DNA of 18,095 bases from an uncultured Lysobacteraceae bacterium. GTDB taxonomy: Bacteria > Pseudomonadota > Gammaproteobacteria > Xanthomonadales > Rhodanobacteraceae. Below the pieces are notes generated by a model. The model was given only the letters and a program-made list of their open reading frames with translations, did not search any database and had not been told where the DNA came from. How positions within the stretch are numbered: the first letter of the stretch is position 1; the number at the start of each line of letters is the position of its first letter. The position numbers and the translations under genes are program-made. Positions 1-7,675 of this stretch are shown here, one piece after another. The stretch spans positions 1 through 18,095 of the forward strand of contig CAMLSI010000033.1 in NCBI GenBank assembly GCA_946482585.1, in the 5' to 3' direction.

Positions 1-1479
1 GGTGCCGGTGGTCGTCGTCATGTCGCTCACGCGGCCGAGCGGGCTCGCCGTCGCATAGCTCGCCAGCGTGCCCGGCGCGACGTCGCCGTTCACATAGCGC
101 ACGGCCTCGAAGCCGATCAGGGGCAAGCCGCGCAACGCCGGACCGCTGCTGCCCGCGGGCAGCACGTTGTAGGCGCGGTTCATGCCCGGACGCGCGCCGA
201 GATCGATGCGTACGTTGGCAGCCTCGATCGGCGACGACGGATTCCAGAGCTTGCTGCCGAGTTTCGAGCCGAGCAGCGGCGTGGCGCCGTCCTTGGCCAG
301 TTCGGAGAAATGCACGACGTTGGTCGCGAAGCAGAGCGCGTGCTGCGGATGCAGACCCGGCGCGGGCTTGACGAGGGAGAACTCCGGATCTTCCTGGAAC
401 GCGAATGCGCGTCCTTCGAGGTCGTAGGCCCGCGCGGTATAGCGCGAGCACGAACCGCCCGGAAGCGCGCCGCCGAACACGGCTTCGAACGGCGGCAACG
501 CCCCGCTCGTCGAACCGAGCGGCAGGCCCAGCACTTCGTTGTCCGTGTACAGGAACTTCGTCGGTGCTGTGAGCACCCATTCCGTGAAGCTGCCGGAGGC
601 CGCTTCGCGACTCATCGTGCCGTAGATGCTGTCGCTCATCAGCAGTGCCGACAGTGCATCAGCCGCGCGCGACGGCGTGCCCAGCGTCGAATACGTCAAC
701 GTGGTGCCGCCGCTTCCGGCCGGCAGTACGGCATCGACTTCACCGTCGCGGCTGTTGCCCGCGGCGAGGTATTCGATCATGCCCAGCTCGGAGATCAGAT
801 GGATCTTGGAGAAGTCGTCGATCGCAGTCGCCGTACCGCCGAACAAAGTGCCTTCGGCCGCGTCGACGATCGCGAAGCTGCCGGCGATGCCGCCGCCCGG
901 CGGATGCAGATCGGTCGACCACGGATCGAGCGCCTGGAGCGACGGGCAGTCGAGCGGATGCTGGCTGGCTGCTGCGGCGAGCTTGCCACCGAGCTCTGCG
1001 AGCTCGATCACTTCGAAATGCCCTTCGCGCATGCGCACGGCATTCGTCGGTCCGCTGTCTTCGTGAACACCGGTATACGAGAACGGCAGAAACGACTGTT
1101 GATAGCCACCGCCCGGAAACGGTGCTTCCCATGCAGGTTTGTCGGGTGCGGTACAGCTCTCGTCGCGCGTCATGATGCGGGCCGCACCCTCGGTATCCGA
1201 CGCGAAAATGGTCGACGTCCACGCGTCGTTCGCGGCGAGCGCGATGTTGAAGTCGAGCACGACGCGACTGTTGTAGCCCTCGCGAAACTGGATCTTGAGG
1301 TATTTGGCGCGGTCGGTCCGGTTGACGAGCGTCAGCAAGGTCGACTGCCCGCTGTTGACGCCGAAGTAGGGAAACAGCAGCACCTGGCCGCTGCCTTGCG
1401 GATTGATGTACATGGCACCCGCCGGCGCCGATACGGCGGCGGCGAGGGCAAGAGCCAGCGAATACGAACGTTTTTTCAT
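1..1479 (-). CDS. Secreted protein of unknown function (3' end beyond the window)
   Basis: The minus strand is open from an ATG at 1479 through 493 codons to position 1 with no stop, so the C-terminus is missing. The protein begins MKKRSYSLALALAAAVSAPAGA, a classic Sec signal peptide with likely cleavage after the Ala-Gly-Ala, so the product is exported. The mature start has a run reading QVLLFPYFGVNSGQSTLLTL, followed by LVNRTDRAKYLKIQFREGYN and VVLDFNIALAANDAWTSTIF. Proteins with this beta-rich opening are common in gamma- and betaproteobacteria and are usually left as hypothetical or cell-surface proteins; that is recalled, not searched. Several Cys are present, compatible with disulfides outside the cytoplasm. 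An AGGAAG lies about ten bases before the ATG. The cupin gene ends 72 bp upstream on the same strand, so the two may be co-transcribed. Whether it carries a C-terminal sorting signal cannot be seen here. Confidence 0.8.
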   Translation of the reverse strand, partial: MKKRSYSLALALAAAVSAPAGAMYINPQGSGQVLLFPYFGVNSGQSTLLTLVNRTDRAKYLKIQFREGYNSRVVLDFNIALAANDAWTSTIFASDTEGAARIMTRDESCTAPDKPAWEAPFPGGGYQQSFLPFSYTGVHEDSGPTNAVRMREGHFEVIELAELGGKLAAAASQHPLDCPSLQALDPWSTDLHPPGGGIAGSFAIVDAAEGTLFGGTATAIDDFSKIHLISELGMIEYLAAGNSRDGEVDAVLPAGSGGTTLTYSTLGTPSRAADALSALLMSDSIYGTMSREAASGSFTEWVLTAPTKFLYTDNEVLGLPLGSTSGALPPFEAVFGGALPGGSCSRYTARAYDLEGRAFAFQEDPEFSLVKPAPGLHPQHALCFATNVVHFSELAKDGATPLLGSKLGSKLWNPSSPIEAANVRIDLGARPGMNRAYNVLPAGSSGPALRGLPLIGFEAVRYVNGDVAPGTLASYATASPLGRVSDMTTTTGT

Positions 1480-1551
1480 GGTGGTTGTCTTCCTTGTCGC
1501 GGTGTCCCGACGCTTGAGACGCGCGAATGGCCAACCGCCCCCAGCAGCGGA

Positions 1552-1980
1552 TCACGGTTTCGCTGCAGGCTCCTGCTTGAGCGTCAATGGCGTTCCCTCG
1601 CTGCCCGCATAGAACACGAGCAGCTTCAGCGGCGTGTCGCCGACGTTGCGTCCGTTGTGCAACGTGCCGACGACTTCGGCGAGCGCCTGGCCGCGTTCGA
1701 CGCGGCGCACGCGGCCGTCCTCGAGCCGCACTTCGAGCGTACCTTCCAGCACCACGCCGAACGAAGGCACCGGATGCTGATGCCAGCCGGTTTCGCCGCC
1801 GGGTGCGATCTCGACGATCAGCGCCGACACTTCGGCCTGTCCCGGCGGATACGCCAGCGGCTTTCCGTCCCAGCTCGTCGTGCTCTTCAGCAGCGGCGTC
1901 ACGGTGACCGCCGTGCCGGATTCGAGCGCCATTGCTGTCGAGGCGAAGAGGAAGCAGGCAATGAACGGCAATCGACGCAT
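1552..1980 (-). CDS. Small secreted cupin-domain protein
   Basis: The 142-residue product starts MRRLPFIACFLFASTAMALE, a signal peptide with probable cleavage after AMA, so it should act in the periplasm or outside. The rest is one cupin beta-barrel. Motif 1 reads GGETGWHQHPVPSFGVVLEG with the metal-ligand pair His-x-His, and motif 2 lies around the sequence ending GTLHNGRNVGDTPLKLLVFY, which supplies a further His. Such small exported cupins are often annotated only as cupin-domain proteins; substrate and metal cannot be told. A GGAG sits seven bases before the ATG at 1980, which supports this start. It is divergent from the DNA glycosylase gene (102 bp between the starts) and upstream of the truncated secreted protein. 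Family assignment is strong, function open. Confidence 0.88.
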   Translation of the reverse strand: MRRLPFIACFLFASTAMALESGTAVTVTPLLKSTTSWDGKPLAYPPGQAEVSALIVEIAPGGETGWHQHPVPSFGVVLEGTLEVRLEDGRVRRVERGQALAEVVGTLHNGRNVGDTPLKLLVFYAGSEGTPLTLKQEPAAKP

Positions 1981-2082
1981 GAAGGTGCTCCGTGGAAGGA
2001 TGCCGCAATGCTATCGTGCCGCCGCGCGCCGGTGCCGGCCGGCCGCGTTCGCCATTGCCGCCGCCGTCGCAACGGAACCGCC

Positions 2083-2967
2083 ATGCCCGAATTGCCCGAC
2101 ATCGCCGTCTATGTCGATCATCTCGAACGGCGGCTGCTCGGGCAGATACTGCGCGGCGTCACGCTCGCGAATCCGTTCCTGCTGCGTACGGTCGAACCGC
2201 CGATCGGCGATGCGGCCGGCCGGCGCGTCGAGGGCATACGCCGGCTCGGCAAGCGCATCGTGCTCGCGCTCGACGGCGAACGCTTCATCGTGATCCACCT
2301 GATGATCGCGGGCCGGCTGCGCTGGCGCGACACACGCGGCAAGGCGCCGGGCAGGATCACGCTGGCGAGCTTCGCGTTCGACCACGGCACGCTGTATCTG
2401 ACCGAAGCCGGCACGAAGCGGCGCGCGTCGCTGCATTACCTCGCCGGCGAAGCCGCGCTCGCCGCGCTCGATCCCGGCGGTGTCGACGTGAACGCACTCG
2501 ACACCGCCGCGTTCGCCGAACGCATCGCGCGCGGCAACCACACGGTCAAGCGTGCGCTGACGGACCCGCGCATCTTCAGCGGCATCGGCAACAGCTATTC
2601 GGACGAAATCCTGCATCGCGCGAAGCTGTCGCCGTTCGCGCTCGGTGCGAAGCTGTCTGCCGCCGATGCGGCTCGCCTGCACGCGGCCGCGGTCGCCGTG
2701 CTCGCGGAATGGACGCAACGGCTGAGCGCCGAGACCGGCGCGGAGTTTCCGGAGACGGTCACCGCATTCCACGACGCGATGGCCGTGCACGGGCGCTACG
2801 GCAAACCTTGTCCCGTCTGCACCGCACCGGTGCAGCGCATCGTCTACGCCGAAAACGAAGCGAACTACTGCGCGCGCTGTCAGACCGGCGGCAAGGTGCT
2901 CGCCGACCGCGCCCTGTCGCGACTGCTGCACGACAGCTGGCCGAGAGACATCGACCAGTTGCTCTAG
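2083..2967 (+). CDS. Fpg/Nei-family DNA glycosylase, divergent subfamily
   Basis: The 294-residue protein begins MPELPDI, the Fpg/Nei hallmark in which the N-terminal Pro (Pro2 before Met removal) is the Schiff-base nucleophile and Glu3 assists. Lys57 in RRLGKRIV fits the conserved catalytic Lys. The helix-two-turn-helix lies at about 163-184 (RIFSGIGNSYSDEILHRAK) and a Cys4 zinc finger uses CPVC (243-246) and CARC (263-266). It should excise oxidised bases and cut at abasic sites. Oddities: the usual DPRRFG loop that fills the helix is replaced by EAGTKRRASLHYL, the zinc-finger Arg (five before the third Cys) is Asn258, and about 28 residues follow the finger. The frame stays open far upstream, but that part is a shadow of the minus-strand genes; the start is set by the invariant MPEL and a weak CGGAA six bases before it. 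Not named mutM because of these differences. Confidence 0.9.
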   Translation: MPELPDIAVYVDHLERRLLGQILRGVTLANPFLLRTVEPPIGDAAGRRVEGIRRLGKRIVLALDGERFIVIHLMIAGRLRWRDTRGKAPGRITLASFAFDHGTLYLTEAGTKRRASLHYLAGEAALAALDPGGVDVNALDTAAFAERIARGNHTVKRALTDPRIFSGIGNSYSDEILHRAKLSPFALGAKLSAADAARLHAAAVAVLAEWTQRLSAETGAEFPETVTAFHDAMAVHGRYGKPCPVCTAPVQRIVYAENEANYCARCQTGGKVLADRALSRLLHDSWPRDIDQLL

Positions 2968-3313
2968 TTTTCGCCAACGGCATCGCGTCCTTCGACGCAG
3001 GCTCTGAAGACAGTCGCTCGCGGTGAAGCGCCAGCGCTCGACGATTTCGAACCTACCGGACGGAAACTGCCCCGGCCGGCGATCGGATCCCGCGAAGCCC
3101 CTCGCCTGCCGCCTGCCGTTTAACGCTTCCTTACACGTCCGCGCGCATATTCGGGCGGCCTCCCTTCGAGGCGAACCGCGCGCCAAGTCCAGTGTGCGCG
3201 CTGTCGCCCAATTCCCTTCTCCGCGATTCATACCACCCGAGCGTCGCCGGCGAGCGACGCCGGTTGTCGTCAGTCGCGGCACTGCCGCATTGCCGCGCCC
3301 GCATGGAGAACGG
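2968..3313 (+). other. Intergenic stretch without a convincing gene
   Basis: No frame here gives protein-like sequence; translations are Arg/Pro-rich and lack a ribosome binding site. A small inverted repeat (GCGTCGC at 3241-3247, GCGACGC at 3254-3260, six-base loop) has no T run after it, and a five-pair hairpin follows the glycosylase stop (2985-2998), also without a T run. The promoter of the two small genes at 3314-3954 probably lies in this stretch, but no good -35/-10 pair stands out. Confidence 0.5.
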
Positions 3314-3595
3314 ATGAATCTTGTCGTGCATTTCCAGTTTCGCCTGGCACCCGGCGCGAGCGTCGGTCCCACGCTTCTCAAGCGAATCTGGTGGGCCGCA
3401 GCAAGAACGCCCGATGTCGACGTGAGCCGTGCCGCTCGCCACAACGCGGACGGCTTCATCTATTCGCTGTCGGCGCCGTCGGATCTCCCCGACGTGGCAG
3501 AAGTCGAAGCGCGTCTGCGCGACCTGCTCAACCGGCATCTCGTGGGCGCCGTCAATACCTTGATACGCCTGCCCGGCCCAGGAAGGACTGCATGA
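3314..3595 (+). CDS. Small protein of unknown function (first of a coupled pair)
   Basis: A 93-residue protein starting MNLVVHFQFRLAPGASVGPT. The ATG at 3314 has GGAGAA at 3305-3310, a good ribosome binding site; the frame is open further upstream, but that part is not protein-like. The sequence shows an N-terminal beta strand, a helix around LLKRIWWAAARTP, a strand FIYSLSAP and a helix EVEARLRDLLNRHL, a pattern compatible with a small alpha/beta fold. There is no signal peptide, membrane segment or Cys pair. The stop overlaps the start of the next gene by ATGA, so the two are probably translated together and may work together. I do not recognise the family. It is supported as a gene by the ribosome binding site, the coupled neighbour and the balanced composition. 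Confidence 0.68.
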   Translation: MNLVVHFQFRLAPGASVGPTLLKRIWWAAARTPDVDVSRAARHNADGFIYSLSAPSDLPDVAEVEARLRDLLNRHLVGAVNTLIRLPGPGRTA

Positions 3596-3954
3596 GTTTC
3601 GATATCGCGATAGGCCGGTGCCTGGAGCTTGACGAGGACGTCGCCGTCGTCAAGCTCGACGGCGCGATGTTGCGCAAGCTGTGTCCGTCGATCGTGTTCG
3701 CGGTGCAGACGAATGCGCGCCTGCGCGTCCCGCTGTCGATCTGCAGCGGACGACGGCCGCCGCGTCAGGGTCAGGAATTGTTTCTCGACTACACCAAGAC
3801 ACGCGACGGTGCCGAGAGCTGGCTCGATACGCAGGGACAAGGCGACTATCGCGTCATCGACGTGCGCCTGCTCGCCAGTGGTCTGGAACCGATGCCGCGC
3901 CCCGAACCCGAACGAAAGCCGGGACGTTCCGGATGGTCGGGACCGAGCTACTGA
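3592..3954 (+). CDS. Small protein of unknown function (second of a coupled pair)
   Basis: A 120-residue protein starting MSFDIAIGRCLELDEDVAVV. The ATG at 3592 overlaps the preceding TGA (ATGA), and GGAAGG just upstream within the first gene serves as ribosome binding site. The first 90 residues alternate hydrophobic strands (VAVVKLDGAM, IVFAVQTNARLRVPLSI, YRVIDVRLLASGL), suggesting a beta-rich domain. The last 25 residues are Pro/Arg/Gly-rich and probably disordered. There is no signal peptide or membrane helix, so it should be cytoplasmic, with two Cys that form no recognisable metal site. I do not recognise the family. It faces the rhodanese gene tail to tail with 63 bp between stops, in which I see no clear terminator. 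Confidence 0.68.
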   Translation: MSFDIAIGRCLELDEDVAVVKLDGAMLRKLCPSIVFAVQTNARLRVPLSICSGRRPPRQGQELFLDYTKTRDGAESWLDTQGQGDYRVIDVRLLASGLEPMPRPEPERKPGRSGWSGPSY

Positions 3955-4017
3955 CGGCTCAGGCCGAACCGATGAGTCCGCCGATGCGCCGGTGATCGCG
4001 ACACGAACCGCTGCGCA

Positions 4018-4362
4018 TCAGCTCGCGCCACACTCGACCGGCAGTCCCTGATCCAGCCAGCCTCGCAGGCCTGCCGCCATCACGCGGACATCCGCATAGC
4101 CCATGCGCAGGGCACGCCGTGCCGCGATGGGCGCCTTGCGGCAGAACGGACCCGAACAATAGAACACGAGGACTGCATCGGTCGCGGCATCGAGATCGGC
4201 CGCGGCATACCCCTGCGGATCGAGGTGGCGTGCACCGGGCACGCGCGCCTCGCGCCAGCTCGACAGACTGTTTACATCGTATACAAATACTGAATCTCGC
4301 CCGGCCAGCGCATGCAGGGCGCGCGGCGCGATCGTGGGCAGTCCCAGGAGAAAGGCGATCAT
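4018..4362 (-). CDS. Single-domain rhodanese-like protein
   Basis: The 114-residue protein starts MIAFLLGLPTIAPRALHALA and has the rhodanese fold: VFVYDVNSLSSWREARVPGA (the usual DVR/xxE/HIPGA region) and the active loop FYCSGPFCRKAP with candidate catalytic Cys69 and Arg75. A second Cys (74) lies within the loop. Such proteins move sulfane sulfur to thiol or cyanide acceptors. There is no clear signal peptide, so it probably acts in the cytoplasm. Its ATG (4362-4360) overlaps the sigma-factor stop by ATGA, so the two are translationally coupled, and GGAGACGAGG lies just upstream. The loop is one residue longer than the textbook CRxGxR loop, as seen in other YCxGPxC rhodaneses. The link to the sigma factor suggests a role in sensing or answering sulfur or oxidative stress; that is inference. 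Confidence 0.87.
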   Translation of the reverse strand: MIAFLLGLPTIAPRALHALAGRDSVFVYDVNSLSSWREARVPGARHLDPQGYAAADLDAATDAVLVFYCSGPFCRKAPIAARRALRMGYADVRVMAAGLRGWLDQGLPVECGAS

Positions 4363-5396
4363 GCCTCGTCTCCGCCCGGCGTCGTCCCCGCTTGCGAAGC
4401 CGATTTCGCCAACAGCTTCGCGCGACGAAAAGCGAGCGCGATGATCGCTGCGGAAAAGCCGCCGCCGGCGACGAGCACGGCTTCGCGCGACCAGCCCGCG
4501 CGCGACGCGTGCCAGAGCAGGATCATGTAGGTCGCCATCAGCGCCGCGTAGACGAAACCGTTCCGGCGCATCGCGCGACGATCGCGCGCATCGACGAGGC
4601 GCCGCAGATGACCGCGCATCTCCCAGTACACGGCCGCGACCACGACACCGACCGACAGCGCCAGTCCGCCCAATGGCCCCAGCCATTTCCACGCGGAGGC
4701 GAGGCCGCCGGAGGCGCCGAGTCCCGAGCCTCCGGCCGCGCCGGCCGCGGCCGAGGGCGTACAGGGCGACATCAGCGCGGTACCGACGAGCGCCGTGAAC
4801 GCCGCGCCCGGAGCAGTGCGGCCGGCCGCCAGCCCGAGCTGCCGCAACGTTTCCGCCCGCAGGCCATCGCGCGCGCGCTGTAGCCGCTTGCGCACGGCGG
4901 CTTCGCCGATGCCCAGCAGGGCCGCGACGCGCCGGCCGCTCTCGCCCTCGCGATAGAAGAGCAGCAGAACTTCGCGGCTGTCGGCCGGTATCTCGTCCAT
5001 CGCGCGTGCCAGCACGGCGGCGTCCTGGCGCGCGATCAGCGTCTCGGCGATGTCGGCGCCTTCGCCGGCCGCGTCGGCGACGAGGTCGTCCCAGTCGTCC
5101 CGCGTACGCTCGCGGTAGCGCGCCGAGCGGATCTCGTCGATCGCACGATGGCGGGCGACCTGACGCAGCCACGGCAGAAAACTGGCCGGACCTTTCATCA
5201 GGCGCAGACGCTGCCAGGCGAGCAGAAATACCTCCTGGGCAATGTCTTCGCTCTGCTGCACGTCCGTGCTGACGGCCAGGGCGACGGTGGCGACCATGCG
5301 CTGCGTGGCGGCGACGAGGCGCGCGAACGCGGCGCGGTCGCCATCCCGTGCGGCGTAGAAATCGCGATCGATGGCGGCAAAGGGCTGGGATGTCAT
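4359..5396 (-). CDS. ECF-type sigma-70 factor fused to a C-terminal membrane domain
   Basis: The 345-residue protein has sigma region 2 at about 23-92 (QSEDIAQEVFLLAWQRL, FLPWLRQVARHRAIDEIRS) and region 4 at about 128-180 (MDEIPADSREVLLLFYREGE, then the helix-turn-helix VAALLGIGEAAVRKRLQRAR). After a Gly/Ala-rich linker (about 198-235) come three likely membrane helices at about 239-258, 280-297 and 305-324. It should direct RNA polymerase to a small regulon while held at the inner membrane. A typical ECF factor is about 180-200 residues, so roughly 150 residues are extra; no separate anti-sigma gene is next door, and the tail may play that part (inference). GGAG lies six bases before the ATG. 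The rhodanese gene follows with a 4-bp overlap. Confidence 0.88.
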   Translation of the reverse strand: MTSQPFAAIDRDFYAARDGDRAAFARLVAATQRMVATVALAVSTDVQQSEDIAQEVFLLAWQRLRLMKGPASFLPWLRQVARHRAIDEIRSARYRERTRDDWDDLVADAAGEGADIAETLIARQDAAVLARAMDEIPADSREVLLLFYREGESGRRVAALLGIGEAAVRKRLQRARDGLRAETLRQLGLAAGRTAPGAAFTALVGTALMSPCTPSAAAGAAGGSGLGASGGLASAWKWLGPLGGLALSVGVVVAAVYWEMRGHLRRLVDARDRRAMRRNGFVYAALMATYMILLWHASRAGWSREAVLVAGGGFSAAIIALAFRRAKLLAKSASQAGTTPGGDEA

Positions 5397-5425
5397 GGAA
5401 AGCTCCGCTGAGTGTCCTTGTTACA

Positions 5426-5451
5426 GACGAGCACGCGCGCGGGATGTGACG
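5426..5451 (-). promoter_or_regulatory. Candidate ECF-type promoter of the sigma-factor/rhodanese pair
   Basis: Read on the minus strand, CGTCACA (5451-5445) and CGTC (5429-5426) are separated by 15 bases. This resembles the TGTCACA/CGTC pattern known for ECF41-type promoters and has near-usual ECF spacing. The CGTC is followed by TGTAACAAGGACACTC and then the GGAG of the sigma-factor gene, giving a short leader of about 25-30 bases. Autoregulation by the encoded sigma factor would fit but is inferred. Confidence 0.45.
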
Positions 5452-5534
5452 GCAGGCGCGCCCGACGGCGCAAACGCAGCGATGAGGCGATGGCGCCACG
5501 GTAGCAGGCGATACCCTGCGCCGCAGTGAGCGGA

Positions 5535-5611
5535 TGGCGGCCCCGATACGATTCGAACGTACGACCTTCCCCTTAGGAGGGGGACGCTCTATCCAGCTGA
5601 GCTACGGGGCC
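5535..5611 (-). tRNA. tRNA-Arg (anticodon CCT)
   Basis: The minus strand folds as a full cloverleaf of 77 nt. The acceptor stem is GGCCCCG (5611-5605) with CGGGGCC (5545-5539), then discriminator G and encoded CCA (5537-5535). The D arm is GCTC...GAGC; the anticodon stem TCCCC/GGGGA encloses the loop CTCCTAA, giving anticodon CCT, which reads AGG (Arg). The T arm is GTACG-TTCGAAT-CGTAT with one G-T pair. It stands alone, between the sigma factor and the dehydrogenase. I see no duplicated 3' end nearby that would mark an integrated element. Confidence 0.97.
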
Positions 5612-5941
5612 GGGGTGGTGCGAAGAGAGAATTGGCGCTGCCCCGGCGGCGGGTGCCGCAGCGCGGCGGAATTTTCGCATGGATGAGGTTGGCCGGGGAG
5701 ATGGGGCGGGCCGGCGGATGCCGGCCGCCGCACTGCCGCGATCGTTCGAGTCTGCTCGTTGCGCGCCCCGAACCTCGAGACCTTCGCGCCCGACGGAGCC
5801 ATTTCCGCCGATCCCAACGGGACCACCCCCGAGGCCGCCAAGGCTTCCGGACCCCGTTGCTATAATCCGGCCTCTTTGTGCGCACCGCACCGCGCTGCGG
5901 TTTCGCGAGCGCCCCCGCTTTCCCCAGCTTTCGGAGTTTCC
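5612..5941 (+). other. Intergenic region between tRNA-Arg and the aldehyde dehydrogenase
   Basis: This 330-bp stretch has no protein-like frame. It should hold the tRNA promoter (minus strand, near 5620-5680, no clear hexamers seen) and the dehydrogenase promoter (5858-5866). A seven-pair hairpin, GGCCGGC (5709-5715), loop GGAT, GCCGGCC (5720-5726), is perfect but has no T run and no evident role. Confidence 0.6.
5858..5866 (+). promoter_or_regulatory. Extended -10 promoter of the aldehyde dehydrogenase gene
   Basis: TGCTATAAT combines the extended TGn motif with a consensus -10 hexamer (5861-5866). No good -35 lies 16-18 bases upstream, which fits an extended -10 promoter. Transcription would start near 5873, leaving a leader of about 70 bases that ends in GGAG (5933-5936), five bases before the ATG. 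Confidence 0.68.
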
Positions 5942-7477
5942 ATGTCGCAGCAGATCCTCAAGGCCCTGAATCTGGCCGAGATGAATTCGGGCACTTTCCT
6001 CGGCAACGGCGAGTGGTCGTCGACCAGCGACGCCGGCGTGCTCGAGTCGATCAACCCGAGCAACAACGAAGTCATCGCGCGCGTTCACGCGAGCTCGGAC
6101 GCGGACTACGAAACGATCATCAGCCGTGCCCAGGCAGCCTTCAAGGTATGGCGCACGACGCCGGCGCCCAAGCGCGGCGAAGCCATCCGCCTCTGCGGTG
6201 AGGCGCTGCGTCAGCACAAAGACGCACTGGGTTCGCTGGTCGCACTCGAGATGGGCAAGATCAAGCCCGAAGGCGACGGCGAAGTGCAGGAAATGATCGA
6301 CATCGCCGACTTCGCCGTCGGCCAGTCGCGCATGCTGTACGGCTACACCATGCATTCGGAGCGCCCCGGCCACCGCATGTACGAGCAGTGGCATCCGCTG
6401 GGCGTCGTCGGCGTGATCTCGGCGTTCAACTTCCCGGTCGCGGTCTGGGCATGGAATTCGTTCCTGTCGGCGATCTGCGGCAACGTCACGATCTGGAAGC
6501 CGTCGCCGAAGACGCCGCTGTCGGCGATCGCCTCGATGCAGATCTGCAACGCCGCGCTGAAGGCCGGCGGTTTCCCGGACATCTTCTTCCTGTTCAACGA
6601 CGCGCGCACCGACCTCGCGCAGAAGTTCGTCGACGACCACCGCATTCCGCTGATGAGCTTCACCGGGTCGACCCAGGTCGGCCGCCTCGTCGGCGAGCGC
6701 GTCGCGCAGCGCATGGGCCGTTCGCTGCTCGAGCTCGGCGGCAACAACGCGATCATCGTCGACGAAACCGCCGACCTGAAGATCGCGATCCCGGGCATCG
6801 TGTTCGGCGCGGTCGGCACGGCCGGCCAGCGCTGCACCACGACGCGCCGCCTGTTCGTGCACGAGTCGATCTACGACAGCGTGCTCGCCACGCTGGTCGG
6901 GGCCTACAAGCAGGTCGAAGGCAAGATCGGCGATCCGACGCTGCCGACCACGCTCATGGGTCCGCTGACCGACAAGGCATCGGTGCAGCGCTACCTCGCC
7001 GCGATCGAGAAGGCCAAGGCGGCCGGCGGCAAGGTCGCGACCGGCGGCGCCGCGCTGACCGATCGTCCGGGCAACTTCGTGCTGCCGACCATCATCACCG
7101 GCCTCAAGAACAGCGACGAGGTCGTGCAGAGCGAAACCTTCGCGCCGATTCTCTACGTCATGCCGTTCAAGTCGCTCGACGAAGCGCTGGACTACCAGAA
7201 CGGCGTGCCGCAGGGTCTGTCGTCGTCGATCTTCACGCAGAACGTCAAGTCGGCCGAGACCTTCCTGTCCGCGGCGGGCTCGGACTGCGGCATCGCCAAC
7301 GTGAACATCGGCACCTCGGGGGCGGAAATCGGCGGCGCGTTCGGCGGCGAGAAGGAAACCGGCGGCGGCCGCGAATCCGGCTCCGACGCCTGGAAGGCCT
7401 ACATGCGCCGCCAGACCAACACGATCAACTATTCCGATGCGCTGCCGCTGGCCCAGGGCATCAAGTTCGAGTTCTGA
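5942..7477 (+). CDS. amaB: ALDH7-family aldehyde dehydrogenase (probable L-aminoadipate-semialdehyde / piperideine-6-carboxylate dehydrogenase)
   Basis: The 511-residue protein is full length for the family. It has the NAD-binding region with Asn163 (AFNFP) and Lys186 (WKPSP), [12 protein letters not shown], the general base Glu264 in [10 protein letters not shown], and the nucleophile Cys298 in [13 protein letters not shown]. The end [20 protein letters not shown] is typical of ALDH7A1-like enzymes (antiquitin), which oxidise alpha-aminoadipate semialdehyde, in equilibrium with piperideine-6-carboxylate, to alpha-aminoadipate in lysine breakdown. The ATG at 5942 is chosen because GGAG lies five bases upstream and the homologous region starts just after it; the open frame before it is non-coding. 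It is a single-gene unit with its own promoter and terminator; no other lysine-pathway gene is visible. Enzymes of this family can also act on related semialdehydes, so substrate is less sure than family. Confidence 0.93.
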   Translation: MSQQILKALNLAEMNSGTFLGNGEWSSTSDAGVLESINPSNNEVIARVHASSDADYETIISRAQAAFKVWRTTPAPKRGEAIRLCGEALRQHKDALGSLVALEMGKIKPEGDGEVQEMIDIADFAVGQSRMLYGYTMHSERPGHRMYEQWHPLGVVGVISAFNFPVAVWAWNSFLSAICGNVTIWKPSPKTPLSAIASMQICNAALKAGGFPDIFFLFNDARTDLAQKFVDDHRIPLMSFTGSTQVGRLVGERVAQRMGRSLLELGGNNAIIVDETADLKIAIPGIVFGAVGTAGQRCTTTRRLFVHESIYDSVLATLVGAYKQVEGKIGDPTLPTTLMGPLTDKASVQRYLAAIEKAKAAGGKVATGGAALTDRPGNFVLPTIITGLKNSDEVVQSETFAPILYVMPFKSLDEALDYQNGVPQGLSSSIFTQNVKSAETFLSAAGSDCGIANVNIGTSGAEIGGAFGGEKETGGGRESGSDAWKAYMRRQTNTINYSDALPLAQGIKFEF

Positions 7478-7517
7478 TGACCGCGCGGCGGACGCCGCAT
7501 ACCGCATGTCACCACCG

Positions 7518-7546
7518 ACGGGCCGCGCAAGCGGCCCGTTCATTTT
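7518..7546 (+). terminator. Rho-independent terminator of the aldehyde dehydrogenase gene
   Basis: ACGGGCCGC (7518-7526) and GCGGCCCGT (7531-7539) form a perfect nine-pair stem closed by a GCAA tetraloop, followed by TCATTTT. It lies 40 bp after the stop codon, so the giant gene downstream needs its own promoter. Confidence 0.88.
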
Positions 7547-7675
7547 GGTGCCTGTTCAGCTTTCTGGGTAACAGTTGTTTTCCAATCTGGGGGTTATCCC
7601 GGGTAGGGTTGCAGAAAAGTACACTTTCCTGATCGCATGTCGAGCAATAAGCTCTTTCGCTGCCACACTTTTTTT

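Noticed and set aside
2005..2020. Possible sigma-54 site before the cupin gene (GGCAC and TTGC on the minus strand)
   Set aside because: The GG and GC are 12 bases apart instead of 10, which sigma-54 does not tolerate well, so it is probably chance.
310..2082. Long upstream extension of the glycosylase frame
   Set aside because: This part is antisense to two genes with clear signal peptides, is Arg-rich and not protein-like, and the glycosylase must start with the N-terminal Pro of MPEL for catalysis.
2985..2998. Hairpin GCGTC-CTTC-GACGC after the glycosylase stop as a terminator
   Set aside because: Only five pairs and no T run follows.
5535..5611. tRNA-Arg as the attachment site of an integrated element
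   Set aside because: No integrase, no repeated tRNA 3' end and no change in gene style is visible on either side within the window.
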